Positions 26,329 through 35,037 of a stretch of 64,000 bases of DNA are shown here, piece after piece. This DNA comes from Bacteroidales bacterium (lineage in GTDB: Bacteria > Bacteroidota > Bacteroidia > Bacteroidales > UBA932), in contig JAFRPH010000002.1 in the NCBI GenBank assembly GCA_017429205.1, positions 1 through 64,000 of the forward strand, written 5' to 3'. The stretch's first letter is position 1; every line of letters begins with the position of its first letter. A program made the translations under genes and the position numbers. Under the pieces are notes generated by a model. That model saw nothing but the letters and a program-made list of their open reading frames with translations. It had not been told where the DNA came from and did no database searches.

Positions 26329-27879
26329 ATGGCATCGAACTCCGACATCCGCATCGCCCGGAATACGGTCGTCATCTACATCCGGATGGCCGTGACCATC
26401 CTGGTGGGCCTCGTCACCAGCCGGCTGGTCCTGCAGGCGCTCGGCGCGTCGGACGTAGGCATCTACAGCGCGGTGGGCAGCACGGTGGCCCTCGTCGGGG
26501 TCGTTTCCGGAGCGCTCGCCACCACCACCGTCCGCTTCATGAACATCGAGCTGGGCAAGGCCGACAGCCACCCGAACCGGATGTTCAACATCTGCCATTC
26601 GATCCACCTCGGCGGCGCGGCCGTCATCCTCCTCCTGCTGGAAAGCGTCGGCCTCTGGTACATCCACACGCACCTGAACGTCCCGCCGGGCAAGGAGTCC
26701 GACGCGATGTTCGTCTTCCAAGTCTCCACCGTCGTCGCCTGCCTCGGCATCGCCAACGTCCCCTTCCAGAGCCTGTTCACCGTCCACGAGAAGTTCGGGA
26801 CCGTGGCCCTGGTCGACATTTTCAACACCCTGCTCAAGCTGGGGCTGGTATGCCTGCTGTACCTCCTCCGGGAGCGTCCCGACGGACTGCGCATCTACGC
26901 CGTGATGATGAGCGCCAGCACCTGGGTCTCCTTCATCGCCTACCACTGGATGAGCGCGCGGCGGTGGCCGGACATCGTCCGGTGGAAGCCCGTGCGGGAG
27001 AAATCGGCCTACCGGGAGGTCCTGACGTTCAACAACTACAACCTTCTGTCCTCCTCGGCCATCATCGCCCGGTCCCAGGGTTCCAACATGCTCATCAACG
27101 CCTTCTTCGGGACCACCGTCAACGCCGCCTATTTCTACGCCTTCACCCTGCAGAACTACGTCGTCCAGTTCGTCAACAACTTCGACGCGGCATCGGCCCC
27201 GCAGATCACGCAGAACGTGGGCGCCGGGCAGGTGGAAACGGCCACGCGCCTGGCCCGGCGCTCCTGCCGGATCTGCCTTCTGCTGTTCCTCCTGCTGTTC
27301 TTCCCCCTGTGGAGCGAGCTGGAGTTCCTGATGGGCCTGTGGCTGGGAAGCAAGATGCCGCCGGAGACCCTCGTGATGGCCCGCTGGACCCTCCTCGTCG
27401 CCGCCGTCGCCACCACCTCCGCCGGCCTGGGGCAGCTGATCAACGCCCTGGGGCGCATCAAGTGGTACAAGATCGAGATCACCGTCCTGTTCCTGCTGTG
27501 CCTGCCGGCGGGCTATGTCCTGTTCCAGCACGGCGCGCCGGCCTATGTCATCCTGACCTGCTTCGTCGTCTCCGACTTCCTGAACCGGGTCGTCCAGTTC
27601 ATCCTCCTCCGGGCACAGTTCCGGTTCGAGGTGTTCCGGTTCCTGCGTCACGCTTACGCCCGTCCGCTCCTGATCTCCCTCCTGATGACAGGCGTCCTGC
27701 TGCTTTACAGGACCATCCCCCTGGCAGGGCCCTGGGAGCACCTCGCCGGGTTCGTGGCGGTCGGCCTCGTCACCGCGGCGTGCATCGGCCTGCTCGGCTT
27801 CAGCCGCGCGGAGCGGAGGAAAGCCCTGGACTTCCTCCGGGACAGAATCCATAAAAATCGTCATCAAGAGTCCGTTTGA
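26329..27879 (+). CDS. Wzx-type polysaccharide flippase
   Basis: A 516-residue integral membrane protein of the MATE/MOP superfamily, with about 12-14 hydrophobic helices (e.g. YIRMAVTILVGLVTSRLVLQ, LLVAAVATTSAGLGQLINAL). Wzx flippases move undecaprenyl-diphosphate-linked repeat units across the inner membrane in capsule or O-antigen assembly. The sequence is very similar along its length to the N-terminal part of the fused protein at 32680-35037 (ASDVGIYSAVGSTVAL, MLINAFFGTTVNAAYFYA, AAPQITQN or SAPQITQN), so the two are recent paralogues. It is followed 18 nt later by a fucose-type permease on the same strand. Confidence 0.9.
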   Translation: MASNSDIRIARNTVVIYIRMAVTILVGLVTSRLVLQALGASDVGIYSAVGSTVALVGVVSGALATTTVRFMNIELGKADSHPNRMFNICHSIHLGGAAVILLLLESVGLWYIHTHLNVPPGKESDAMFVFQVSTVVACLGIANVPFQSLFTVHEKFGTVALVDIFNTLLKLGLVCLLYLLRERPDGLRIYAVMMSASTWVSFIAYHWMSARRWPDIVRWKPVREKSAYREVLTFNNYNLLSSSAIIARSQGSNMLINAFFGTTVNAAYFYAFTLQNYVVQFVNNFDAASAPQITQNVGAGQVETATRLARRSCRICLLLFLLLFFPLWSELEFLMGLWLGSKMPPETLVMARWTLLVAAVATTSAGLGQLINALGRIKWYKIEITVLFLLCLPAGYVLFQHGAPAYVILTCFVVSDFLNRVVQFILLRAQFRFEVFRFLRHAYARPLLISLLMTGVLLLYRTIPLAGPWEHLAGFVAVGLVTAACIGLLGFSRAERRKALDFLRDRIHKNRHQESV

Positions 27880-27897
27880 CCGGACAACCAACGCCAT

Positions 27898-29202
27898 ATG
27901 AAAGAGAAAAACAGTTTCTTCAAGTACGAGGGGGTAAATTACTTGCTTCCATTCATTTTGATTACCGCCTGCTTCGCCCTCTGGGGCTTCGCAAACGATG
28001 TGACGAACCCGATGGTGAAGGCGTTCTCCAAGATCTTCCGAATGAGCGTGACGCAAGGCACCCTGACGCAGGTGGCCTTCTACGGCGGGTATTTCGCGAT
28101 GGCCCTTCCGGCCGCGATGTTCATCCGGCGCTTCTCGTACAAGAGTGGCATCCTGATGGGCCTGGGCCTGTATGCGGCGGGCGCCTTCCTGTTCATCGCC
28201 GCGCGGTCCACGGGCTCCTATTGGCCTTTCCTGATCGCCTATTTCATCCTCACCTGCGGCCTCAGCTTCCTGGAGACCAGCGCGAACCCGTACATCCTCG
28301 CGATGGGCGACCCGGCGACCGCCACCCGGCGGCTGAACTTCGCGCAGTCGTTCAACCCCATCGGCTCGCTGTGCGGGATGTTCGTGGCGATGAACTTCAT
28401 CCAGGCCCGTCTGAACCCGATGGACTCCGCCGCCAGGGCCACCCTGTCCGACGCGGAGTTCGAGGCGATGAAGCAGTCCGACCTGGGCATCCTCATCACC
28501 CCGTACGTCGCCATCGGCATCGTCATCGTCGTGATGTTCCTGTTGATCTTCCTGAAGAAAATGCCCGCCGTCCACGAGGAAAGCTCCCAGCCCGTGGGCG
28601 CCTCGCTGAAGCGGCTCGTCGGCATCCCCCGCTACCGCGAGGGCGTGCTGGCGCAGTTCTTCTATGTGGGCGTGCAGATCATGTGCTGGACCTTCATCAT
28701 CCAGTACGGAACCCGGATCTTCATGGAGCAAGGGATGAGCGAGCAGGCCGCGGAGGTCCTCTCGCAGAAGTACAACATCGCCGCGATGATCCTCTTCTGT
28801 CTCAGCAGGTTCATCTGCACTTACTTGATGAAATACTTCAAGCCCGGGAAGATGCTCTACTGCTTCGCTTTCGCGGGGCTGCTGTTCGCCCTCGGCGTCA
28901 TCTTCTTCCAGGGCGTCACCGGCCTGTACTGCCTCGTCGCCGTCTCCGCCTGCATGTCCCTGATGTTCCCGACCATCTACGGCATCGCCCTCGAAGGCCT
29001 CGGGGAGGACGCCAAGTTCGGCGCCGCCGGCCTCATCATGGCCATCCTCGGCGGCTCGGTCCTGCCGCCGTTCCAGGCGATGGTCATCGACCGGGGAACG
29101 GTCCTCGGAATGCCGGCGGTGAACGTCTCGTTCATCCTCCCGGCCCTCTGTTTCGTGGTGATTGCGGTCTACGGCCTCCGGGTGCACCGGAAGGTGATCT
29201 AG
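27898..29202 (+). CDS. fucP: FucP-type sugar:H+ symporter (MFS)
   Basis: A 434-residue major-facilitator protein of the L-fucose permease/glucose-galactose transporter group, with 12 predicted helices. Family features include ALWGFANDVTNPMVKAF (helix 1), FYGGYFAMALPAAMFI, and FLETSANPYILAMGDP (helix 4) with the Glu and Asn that form the sugar/proton site in FucP. It imports a hexose or L-fucose with protons across the inner membrane. Its place 18 nt after a flippase gene in a polysaccharide locus suggests salvage of a sugar used in the glycan; substrate is not certain, and GlcP-like glucose or galactose uptake is an alternative. Confidence 0.85.
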   Translation: MKEKNSFFKYEGVNYLLPFILITACFALWGFANDVTNPMVKAFSKIFRMSVTQGTLTQVAFYGGYFAMALPAAMFIRRFSYKSGILMGLGLYAAGAFLFIAARSTGSYWPFLIAYFILTCGLSFLETSANPYILAMGDPATATRRLNFAQSFNPIGSLCGMFVAMNFIQARLNPMDSAARATLSDAEFEAMKQSDLGILITPYVAIGIVIVVMFLLIFLKKMPAVHEESSQPVGASLKRLVGIPRYREGVLAQFFYVGVQIMCWTFIIQYGTRIFMEQGMSEQAAEVLSQKYNIAAMILFCLSRFICTYLMKYFKPGKMLYCFAFAGLLFALGVIFFQGVTGLYCLVAVSACMSLMFPTIYGIALEGLGEDAKFGAAGLIMAILGGSVLPPFQAMVIDRGTVLGMPAVNVSFILPALCFVVIAVYGLRVHRKVI

Positions 29203-29280
29203 ATCCTCACGTCGGCCTCCGGCCTCCTCAGGATGACAAAGACATTTGTCATTCCGAACCCCGAAGGGGTGAAGGAATCT
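29201..29280. repeat. Pair of inverted REP-like palindromes
   Basis: Two related palindromic units stand head to head: AGATCCTC...CTCAGGATGACAAAG (29201-29241) and GACATTTGTCATTCCG...GGTGAAGGAATCT (29241-29280). Each has a small internal stem (GGCCTCCGGCC; CCCCGAAGGGG). Both ends match the unit at 16644-16670. The pair separates the convergent permease and glycosyltransferase genes and supplies the last codons of the latter. Confidence 0.6.
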
Positions 29281-30199
29281 GACAGGCCCGCCGCATACCC
29301 TTTATTTGAGGGAGCATCTTGCAAAGGGCGCGGAAGTGCTTGAAAGGCAGGGTGCTTCCGTATTTTACGGCCTTCACGAGCGTGAACAGGCACACATACA
29401 AGAAGCGCTCCCAGAGCGGCCGGTTGATGTCGCACAGCCGCACGAGCGAGCCCATATAATAGTTCCGGTAGATGACCTTGTCCTTCGGCTCCTGCCGATA
29501 CGCCCGGTCGTGCACGGCCCTCGCCCCGGGGACGATTCCCACCTTGAATCCGTGATACCGGGCCCGGTCGCACCAGTTGTCGTCGTTCCCGTAGATCGGG
29601 AACAGCGAATTGAACACCCCGATGGTTTCCAGCGCCTTGCGGGGCACCAGCCAATGCGCCGCCATTACTTTGGTCACCGTCGACGGGTGGCACACTCTTC
29701 CAGAATCGTCGCTGCGCGACCCCTCCCTAAAGGGCCCCTCCCTCTTATATTGCCGAGGGTGGCATAGATTCTGGAAGAGTGTGCCACCCGCTGACTCCAG
29801 AATCTTTTCAAACTGCTTGTCCAGACTTTTAAAGCCGTCGGTCATCTGGAGGGGGCTGAGGACGGCGAAGTCGGGGTGCGCCTCGGAGGCGGCGACGAGA
29901 GTGCCGAGGGTGGAGGGTTCGAGCCAGGCGTCCTGGTTCAGGAGGTAGACATAGTCGTAGCCCTTGTCCAGGGCGTAGCGCATCCCCTGGTTGTTGGCCT
30001 CGGCGAAGCCCAGGTTGTCCGCGCTGCGGACGAGCTTCGCCTCGGGGAAATGCCCCTCGACCCAGTCCGCCGATCCGTCCGTCGAATCGTTGTCCCACAC
30101 GTAGAGGTCCGCGGGCAGCTCCGAAGCGCGGACGCTCCCGAGGCACCGTTCCAACCACTTGAAGCCGTTGAATGTGACGACGATGACGAGGACCTTCAT
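29249..30199 (-). CDS. Family 2 glycosyltransferase with palindromic insert
   Basis: A 316-residue GT2, start at ATG 30199 (MKVLVIVVTFNGFKWLERCL), 6 nt after the -7 box. VWDNDSTDGSADWV and YVYLLNQDAWLEP are the nucleotide-sugar motifs; AAHWLVPRKALETIG and FPIYGNDDNWCDRARY are typical of rhamnosyl-type GT2. Residues from about 137 to 172, between KILE and STVTKVMAA, are encoded by an inserted palindromic element (29684-29790) that keeps the frame. The last ten or so residues (IPSPLRGSE) are encoded by a REP-like palindrome, so the native C-terminus may have been replaced. Catalytic motifs are intact, so activity is plausible. Confidence 0.85.
   Translation of the reverse strand: MKVLVIVVTFNGFKWLERCLGSVRASELPADLYVWDNDSTDGSADWVEGHFPEAKLVRSADNLGFAEANNQGMRYALDKGYDYVYLLNQDAWLEPSTLGTLVAASEAHPDFAVLSPLQMTDGFKSLDKQFEKILESAGGTLFQNLCHPRQYKREGPFREGSRSDDSGRVCHPSTVTKVMAAHWLVPRKALETIGVFNSLFPIYGNDDNWCDRARYHGFKVGIVPGARAVHDRAYRQEPKDKVIYRNYYMGSLVRLCDINRPLWERFLYVCLFTLVKAVKYGSTLPFKHFRALCKMLPQIKGMRRACQIPSPLRGSE
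29684..29790. repeat. In-frame palindromic element (107 bp, 24-bp inverted repeats)
   Basis: Perfect 24-bp inverted repeats at 29684-29707 and 29767-29790 (outer bases CGGGTGGCACAC... and ...GTGTGCCACCCG) flank 59 bp. The loop holds a small perfect hairpin GTCGC/GCGAC (29708-29720) and CCCTCCC-rich DNA. There is no transposase; the size and structure are those of a miniature palindromic repeat. It sits inside the GT2 gene 29249-30199 and is read through without stops. Confidence 0.8.
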
Positions 30200-30205
30200 A
30201 CCCTG

Positions 30206-30213
30206 CAAAGATA
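30206..30213 (-). promoter_or_regulatory. -7 box of GT2 at 29249-30199
   Basis: TATCTTTG on the minus strand ends 6 nt before the ATG at 30199, another near-leaderless arrangement. Confidence 0.5.
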
Positions 30214-30225
30214 GCAAAAAAGTGC

Positions 30226-30256
30226 TTGTAAAGGTCCATATTTATGGCTACTTTTG
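30226..30256 (+). promoter_or_regulatory. Promoter of the GT2/preA/flippase operon
   Basis: TTG (30226-30228), 20 nt, then TACTTTTG (30249-30256), both matching consensus. The box ends 6 nt before the ATG at 30263. Confidence 0.6.
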
Positions 30257-30262
30257 TGAGTT

Positions 30263-31210
30263 ATGCCGAAAGTCAGTGTCGTCATCGTCTGCATGGACCG
30301 GCCGGATCTGCTGAATCCGTGCCTGGAGAGCATCCGTGTCCACAACCGGACCGAGCTCGAAATCTGGGTGGTGGCGTACCGTTTTTCGGAAGGGAACCTG
30401 GAACGGCTGAAGGCGGACTGGCCAGCGGTGCACATCGTCGAGAGCCGCGAGCTGCGGGGCTTCTCGGAGAACAACAACCTCGCCCTGCGGCAAGTCACCG
30501 GCGACTACTGCTTCATCGTCAATGACGACACGCTGATGCGGATGCCCGTCATCGACCGGCTCCTCGCCGACTTCGACCGCCTGCCCGCGGACGCCGCCGT
30601 CGTCTCCCCGAAGATCGTCTTTCCCGACGGCCGGGTGCAGACAAGCGGCCGCGCGCCGTGGACGGCCTGGCGGTATGTGAAGCACTACCTGCACCTGGTC
30701 GACGAAACCGTCCCGACGCCCTGGTCGATGAAGGAGGGCCTGTTCCGGACATGGACCGTGAACGGCGCCTGTTTTCTCGTCCGCACCGATGTGTTCCGCC
30801 AGGCCGGCTGGTTCGACGAGACTTACACCTTCACACCAGAAGACATCGCCATCGGCCACAAAATCAACGAGATGGGCTACACCGTCTGGTCCGACGCCGA
30901 TGTGGAAATCACCCACCTGGCCGGAGGCACCGTCTCCCGGATGGAGGCGGCCATCAAGCCCACGCGCGTACGCGGCGCCCTCCAGTTCTACAGCGGCGGG
31001 AGCCCCCTCAAGTACGCCCTCCTCGGCGCGTTCGTCTGGAGCGTCGAAGCCTTCCGCCGGCTGAAGTACCTCTTCGCCGACCGGTCCGACCCCCAAAGCC
31101 ACGCGGCCATCATGTTCGCCACCTCCGGGAACGTGATGCGCTCCGTTTTCACCCGGCGCACCGCCAAGGAAATCTTCACCGAACTATACCGGCAAGTTGT
31201 CAAACCATAA
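30263..31210 (+). CDS. Family 2 glycosyltransferase
   Basis: A 315-residue GT-A glycosyltransferase. MPKVSVVIVCMDRPDLLNPC opens the nucleotide-binding fold; GDYCFIVNDDTLMR has the DxD-like motif; VNGACFLVRTDVFRQAGWFDE and YTFTPEDIAIGHKI are the acceptor and catalytic segments seen in GT2 rhamnosyl- and galactofuranosyl-type enzymes. It is soluble or peripheral, acting at the cytoplasmic face. Divergent from the GT2 at 29249-30199, and first in the operon with preA (12 nt gap), the flippase fusion and the DUF616 gene. Confidence 0.9.
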   Translation: MPKVSVVIVCMDRPDLLNPCLESIRVHNRTELEIWVVAYRFSEGNLERLKADWPAVHIVESRELRGFSENNNLALRQVTGDYCFIVNDDTLMRMPVIDRLLADFDRLPADAAVVSPKIVFPDGRVQTSGRAPWTAWRYVKHYLHLVDETVPTPWSMKEGLFRTWTVNGACFLVRTDVFRQAGWFDETYTFTPEDIAIGHKINEMGYTVWSDADVEITHLAGGTVSRMEAAIKPTRVRGALQFYSGGSPLKYALLGAFVWSVEAFRRLKYLFADRSDPQSHAAIMFATSGNVMRSVFTRRTAKEIFTELYRQVVKP

Positions 31211-31222
31211 ATCCTCGCACCC

Positions 31223-32677
31223 ATGAACCAGCTCCACCTCAAGCAGGAAGCCGTCCGTTGTCTGCTCTGTGAAAACGCCCCCTGTACCGCAGCTTGCCCC
31301 CACGGGGATCCCGCCCGGGCCGTACGGGCCGTCCGCTTCGACAATCAAGTCCTGGGCGCCCGGCTGTTCGCCGCCTGCAGCGAAGCGGACCTGGAGGCCG
31401 CCGAGAAGGCTTGCATCCACTACGACCGGCCCGTCCGCCTGCGGGAGATCGCCAAGTCGCTGCCGGCGCCCGCGCCCGAGACGGAACTGCCTTCCCTGGA
31501 GATCGACTTCTGCGGCCTGCATTGCGAGAATCCCTTCTTCCTGGCCTCTTCCGCCATCTGCACGAACTACGAGATGGTGGCCGCGGCCCTGGAGGCGGGC
31601 TGGGCGGGCGTGTTCTACAAGACCATCTGCCTGCAGGACATCCAGGAGGTCTCTCCCCGCTTCGACGCCGTGAAACGGGCCGACAACAGCTTTGCCGGCT
31701 TCCGCAACATGGAGCAGCTGTCGGAGAATCCGGTGGAGATGGACTTCGACATTCTCAAGCGGCTCAAGCAGAATTATCCTTCCAAGATCATCGTCGCCTC
31801 GATCATGGGGCAGACGGAGGAGCAGTGGATCGAGCTCGCCCAAATGGCCGAGGAGGCCGGCGTCGACGCCGTGGAACTGAACTTCTCCTGCCCGCAGATG
31901 CGCCTCGCAGGGATGGGCAGCGACGTGGGCCAGAACCCCGAACTCGTCACCTTCTACACCGCCTATGTCAAGCGGTCCGTCAACATCCCCGTCATCCCCA
32001 AGATGACGCCCAATGTCGCGTCGATGACCCAGTTCGCCCTGGCCGCCCATTTCGCCGGGGCCGACGGCATCTCCGCCATCAACACCATCAAGTCCGTGAC
32101 CCTGGGCGCCGAGGTGAACGGCCAGCGAATCGTCTCCGGCTACTCCGGCTCGGCGGTCAAGCCCATCGCCCTCCGGTTCATCCTGGAGATGGCGAACAAC
32201 CCCGTGATGCCCAGCCTCCAGCTCTCCGGCATCGGCGGCGTCAGCACCTGGCGGGACGCGCTGGACTTCATCCAGTTGGGCTGCCAGAACGTGCAGGTTT
32301 GCACGGCCGTGATGCAGTACGGCTACCGCATCATCGACGATCTCGTCGACGGATTGCAGAACTACATGGCCTCCCGGGGCGTCGCCCACGTAGAGGACCT
32401 GGTGGGTGAAGAGCTTCCCTATTTCGTCCGCGCCGCGGACCTGGACCGCACGACAGTCGTTTACCCGGTCATCGACCGGGACACCTGCATCGGCTGCGGC
32501 CGCTGCTACATTTCCTGCCGGGACGGCGGGCACCAGGCCATCTCCTTCGGCGAGGACCGCCAGCCCCATATCCTGGGCGCCAAGTGCGTCGGCTGCCACC
32601 TCTGCCGTCTGGTGTGCCCCACCGACTCCATCGGCCTGACCAAACGCGTGCCCAAACGGAAAGAGAAAGAGCAGTAG
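31223..32677 (+). CDS. preA: Dihydropyrimidine dehydrogenase subunit PreA-like
   Basis: A 484-residue flavoprotein. The dihydroorotate-dehydrogenase-like barrel (about 88-395) contains ELNFSCPQM with the family's active-site region and GADGISAINTIKSV; two C-terminal [4Fe-4S] motifs follow (CIGCGRCYISC and CVGCHLCRLVCP). PreA reduces uracil or thymine. Unlike E. coli PreA (411 residues) it has about 80 extra N-terminal residues with CLLCENAPCTAACP, the Fe-S motif normally at the start of the partner PreT/GltD-type subunit. No PreT gene is present nearby, so electrons may come from another donor such as ferredoxin. Its place inside a polysaccharide operon looks incidental. Confidence 0.88.
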   Translation: MNQLHLKQEAVRCLLCENAPCTAACPHGDPARAVRAVRFDNQVLGARLFAACSEADLEAAEKACIHYDRPVRLREIAKSLPAPAPETELPSLEIDFCGLHCENPFFLASSAICTNYEMVAAALEAGWAGVFYKTICLQDIQEVSPRFDAVKRADNSFAGFRNMEQLSENPVEMDFDILKRLKQNYPSKIIVASIMGQTEEQWIELAQMAEEAGVDAVELNFSCPQMRLAGMGSDVGQNPELVTFYTAYVKRSVNIPVIPKMTPNVASMTQFALAAHFAGADGISAINTIKSVTLGAEVNGQRIVSGYSGSAVKPIALRFILEMANNPVMPSLQLSGIGGVSTWRDALDFIQLGCQNVQVCTAVMQYGYRIIDDLVDGLQNYMASRGVAHVEDLVGEELPYFVRAADLDRTTVVYPVIDRDTCIGCGRCYISCRDGGHQAISFGEDRQPHILGAKCVGCHLCRLVCPTDSIGLTKRVPKRKEKEQ

Positions 32678-32679
32678 AA

Positions 32680-35037
32680 GTGCCCTCCAGCGCCAACATA
32701 CGGATCGCCCGCAACACGATCGTCATCTACATCCGGATGGCGGTCACGATCCTCGTGGGACTCGTCACCAGCCGGCTGGTGCTGCAGGCCCTCGGGGCGT
32801 CGGACGTGGGCATCTACAGCGCCGTGGGCTCGACCGTCGCCCTCATCGCTTTCATCACGGGCGCCCTGACCGCGACCACGGTCCGCTTCATGAACTTCGA
32901 GATGGGCAAGGCCGACGGGGACACGAACCGGATGTTCAACATCTGCCACGTCATCCACATCGGCGGCGCCCTCGTGCTGTTCCTCTTGCTGGAGTCCATC
33001 GGCCTGTGGTACATCCACCACCATCTGAACGTCCCGCCCGGGAAGGAGGCCGACGCGATGTTCGTGTTCCAGGTCTCCACCGTCGTCGCGTGCCTGGGCA
33101 TCGCCAACGTCCCCTTCCAGAGCCTGTTCAATGTCCATGAGCGTTTCGCCACCGTCGCGGTGGTGGACATTGTCAATGCGCTCGTGAAGCTCGGGCTCGT
33201 CATCGGCCTGCTGTACTGGAAGGGAAACGGCCTGCGGTTGTACGCCCTTCTGATGAGCGTCACGACGTGGATCTGCTTCGTCGTGTACCGCTGGCTGTGC
33301 CGCCGGAACTGGCCGGGCATCATCCGCTGGAAGCTCGTGCGCGAGCGGAAAGCGTACAAGGAGGTCCTGGTCTTCAACAACTACAACCTCCTCTCCTCCG
33401 CGTCGATGATCGCCCGCTCGCAGGGCTCCAACATGCTCATCAACGCCTTTTTCGGCACCACGGTGAACGCGGCCTACTTCTACGCCGGCACGGTCCAGAA
33501 CTACGTGAACCAGTTCATCGCGAACTTCGACACGGCCGCCGCCCCGCAGATCACGCAGAACATCGGCGCGGGCAACGCGGACCGCTCGGTGGCCCTCGCG
33601 GAGCGCGTCTGCCGCATCTGCATCCTCCTGTTCCTCTTGCTCTTCTTCCCGCTCTGGAGCGAACTGGACTTCATCCTGAACCTCTGGCTGGGCGCCAAGA
33701 TCCCGGAAGGGACGGTGCTGATGTGCCGGTGGACCCTGCTGGTCGCCGCCGCCTCGGCCACCTCGGCCGGCCTCGCCCAGCTCATCAACGCCTACGGCCG
33801 CGTCAAGTGGTACAAGATCGAATTCAGCGTCCTGTACCTCGGGTGCCTCGTCGCCGGCTGGCTGCTGTTCCGGGCCGGATTCCCCGCCTACACGATCATC
33901 ATCTGCTTCGTGGCGGCGGACCTTCTGAGCCGCGTCATCCAGCTGGTCCTGCTGCATTACCAGTTCGGGTTCCAGATTGGAAAGTTCCTGAAAGAGGCTT
34001 ACTTACGGCCCGCCATTGCCGCGGCCGTCCTCATCGGCTGGCTGGCGCTCTACCGCCTCCTGCCGCTCGACGGAACCTGGGCGAAACTCGGCGGCATCGT
34101 CCTCACCGGCTGCGTGACCGCGGCGGTTCTCGCGCTCGTGGGCCTGAAGCCCGGCGAGCGCCGCGAAATCCGCCGCTTCCTCGGCCGCAAATGGCACGAA
34201 TGGGAGCTGGACCACCGGTATGAAAAGGTGGCGAAGCGCGAATGGAAACGCAAATTCGGGACGGACCTGAACCTCGATCATCCCCGCGATCTGAACGAGA
34301 AAATCCAGTGGCTGATGTGCCGCTCCGACCTATCGGCCTGGACTCCCCTCTCCGACAAGGTCGCCGTGCGCGACTACGTGAAGGGAAAGGGTCTGGGCGA
34401 CCTGTTGGTGCCGATGCTGGGCACCTGGAAGCGCGCCAAGGACATCCCTTGGGACACCCTTCCGGAGAAGTTCGTCCTCAAGTGCAACCACGACAGCGGC
34501 TCCACGCACATCGTGGACGCCGGGACCAACCGCGCCGCCGTCGCCGCGGCCCTGGACGAAGCCCTGAAGGTGAAATATGGCTACCGCCACGGCGAGATGC
34601 ACTACAACGGCATCGACCCGTGCATCCTCGCGGAACAGTACCTGGACAGCGGCGACGCCGTTCCCGTCGACTACAAAGTCTGGTGCTTCGACGGCAAGCC
34701 CTATTGCATCTGGGCCTGCCACGGCCGCACCGCGGAAGCCGTCTATGTCAATGTCTACGACCTCGACTGGACCCCGCGCCCGGAAGCGTCGGTCTTCACC
34801 GACCACTACCGCGACGGCGGGTGCTCCCTCCCCCGGCCGGCCACCCTCCCGCAGATGCTCGAGGCCGCCGCAAAGCTCTCCGAAGGCCTCCCCGAGGTCC
34901 GTGTCGATTTCTATGAAGTCCAGGGCAAGCTTTACTTCGGCGAAATGACCTTCGCCTCCCTGATGGGCCGGATGGACTTCTACACCCCCGAATTCCTCCA
35001 AGAACTGGGCGACCAAGTAAAACTCCCCACCCGATGA
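32680..35037 (+). CDS. Flippase-ATP-grasp fusion protein
   Basis: A 785-residue protein from GTG 32680, chosen because the following PSSANIRIARN matches the paralogue's start at 26329 and lies 2 nt after the preA stop. Residues 1-505 are a Wzx-type flippase nearly collinear with the 26329-27879 protein. Residues about 515-785 form a TupA-like ATP-grasp domain (KWHEWELDHRYEKVAKREW, FVLKCNHDSGSTHIVD, LAEQYLDSG, DYKVWCFDGKPYC, EVRVDFYEVQGKLYFGEMTF). TupA-like enzymes are thought to ligate amino acids or similar groups to acidic polymers; they normally occur as separate genes beside flippases. The fusion suggests modification coupled to export. The downstream DUF616 gene overlaps by ATGA. Confidence 0.88.
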   Translation: MPSSANIRIARNTIVIYIRMAVTILVGLVTSRLVLQALGASDVGIYSAVGSTVALIAFITGALTATTVRFMNFEMGKADGDTNRMFNICHVIHIGGALVLFLLLESIGLWYIHHHLNVPPGKEADAMFVFQVSTVVACLGIANVPFQSLFNVHERFATVAVVDIVNALVKLGLVIGLLYWKGNGLRLYALLMSVTTWICFVVYRWLCRRNWPGIIRWKLVRERKAYKEVLVFNNYNLLSSASMIARSQGSNMLINAFFGTTVNAAYFYAGTVQNYVNQFIANFDTAAAPQITQNIGAGNADRSVALAERVCRICILLFLLLFFPLWSELDFILNLWLGAKIPEGTVLMCRWTLLVAAASATSAGLAQLINAYGRVKWYKIEFSVLYLGCLVAGWLLFRAGFPAYTIIICFVAADLLSRVIQLVLLHYQFGFQIGKFLKEAYLRPAIAAAVLIGWLALYRLLPLDGTWAKLGGIVLTGCVTAAVLALVGLKPGERREIRRFLGRKWHEWELDHRYEKVAKREWKRKFGTDLNLDHPRDLNEKIQWLMCRSDLSAWTPLSDKVAVRDYVKGKGLGDLLVPMLGTWKRAKDIPWDTLPEKFVLKCNHDSGSTHIVDAGTNRAAVAAALDEALKVKYGYRHGEMHYNGIDPCILAEQYLDSGDAVPVDYKVWCFDGKPYCIWACHGRTAEAVYVNVYDLDWTPRPEASVFTDHYRDGGCSLPRPATLPQMLEAAAKLSEGLPEVRVDFYEVQGKLYFGEMTFASLMGRMDFYTPEFLQELGDQVKLPTR

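Noticed and set aside
26272..29187. A 971-codon antisense frame across the flippase and permease
   Set aside because: Very high Glu/Asp/Gly content with no folded pattern; two certain genes lie opposite.
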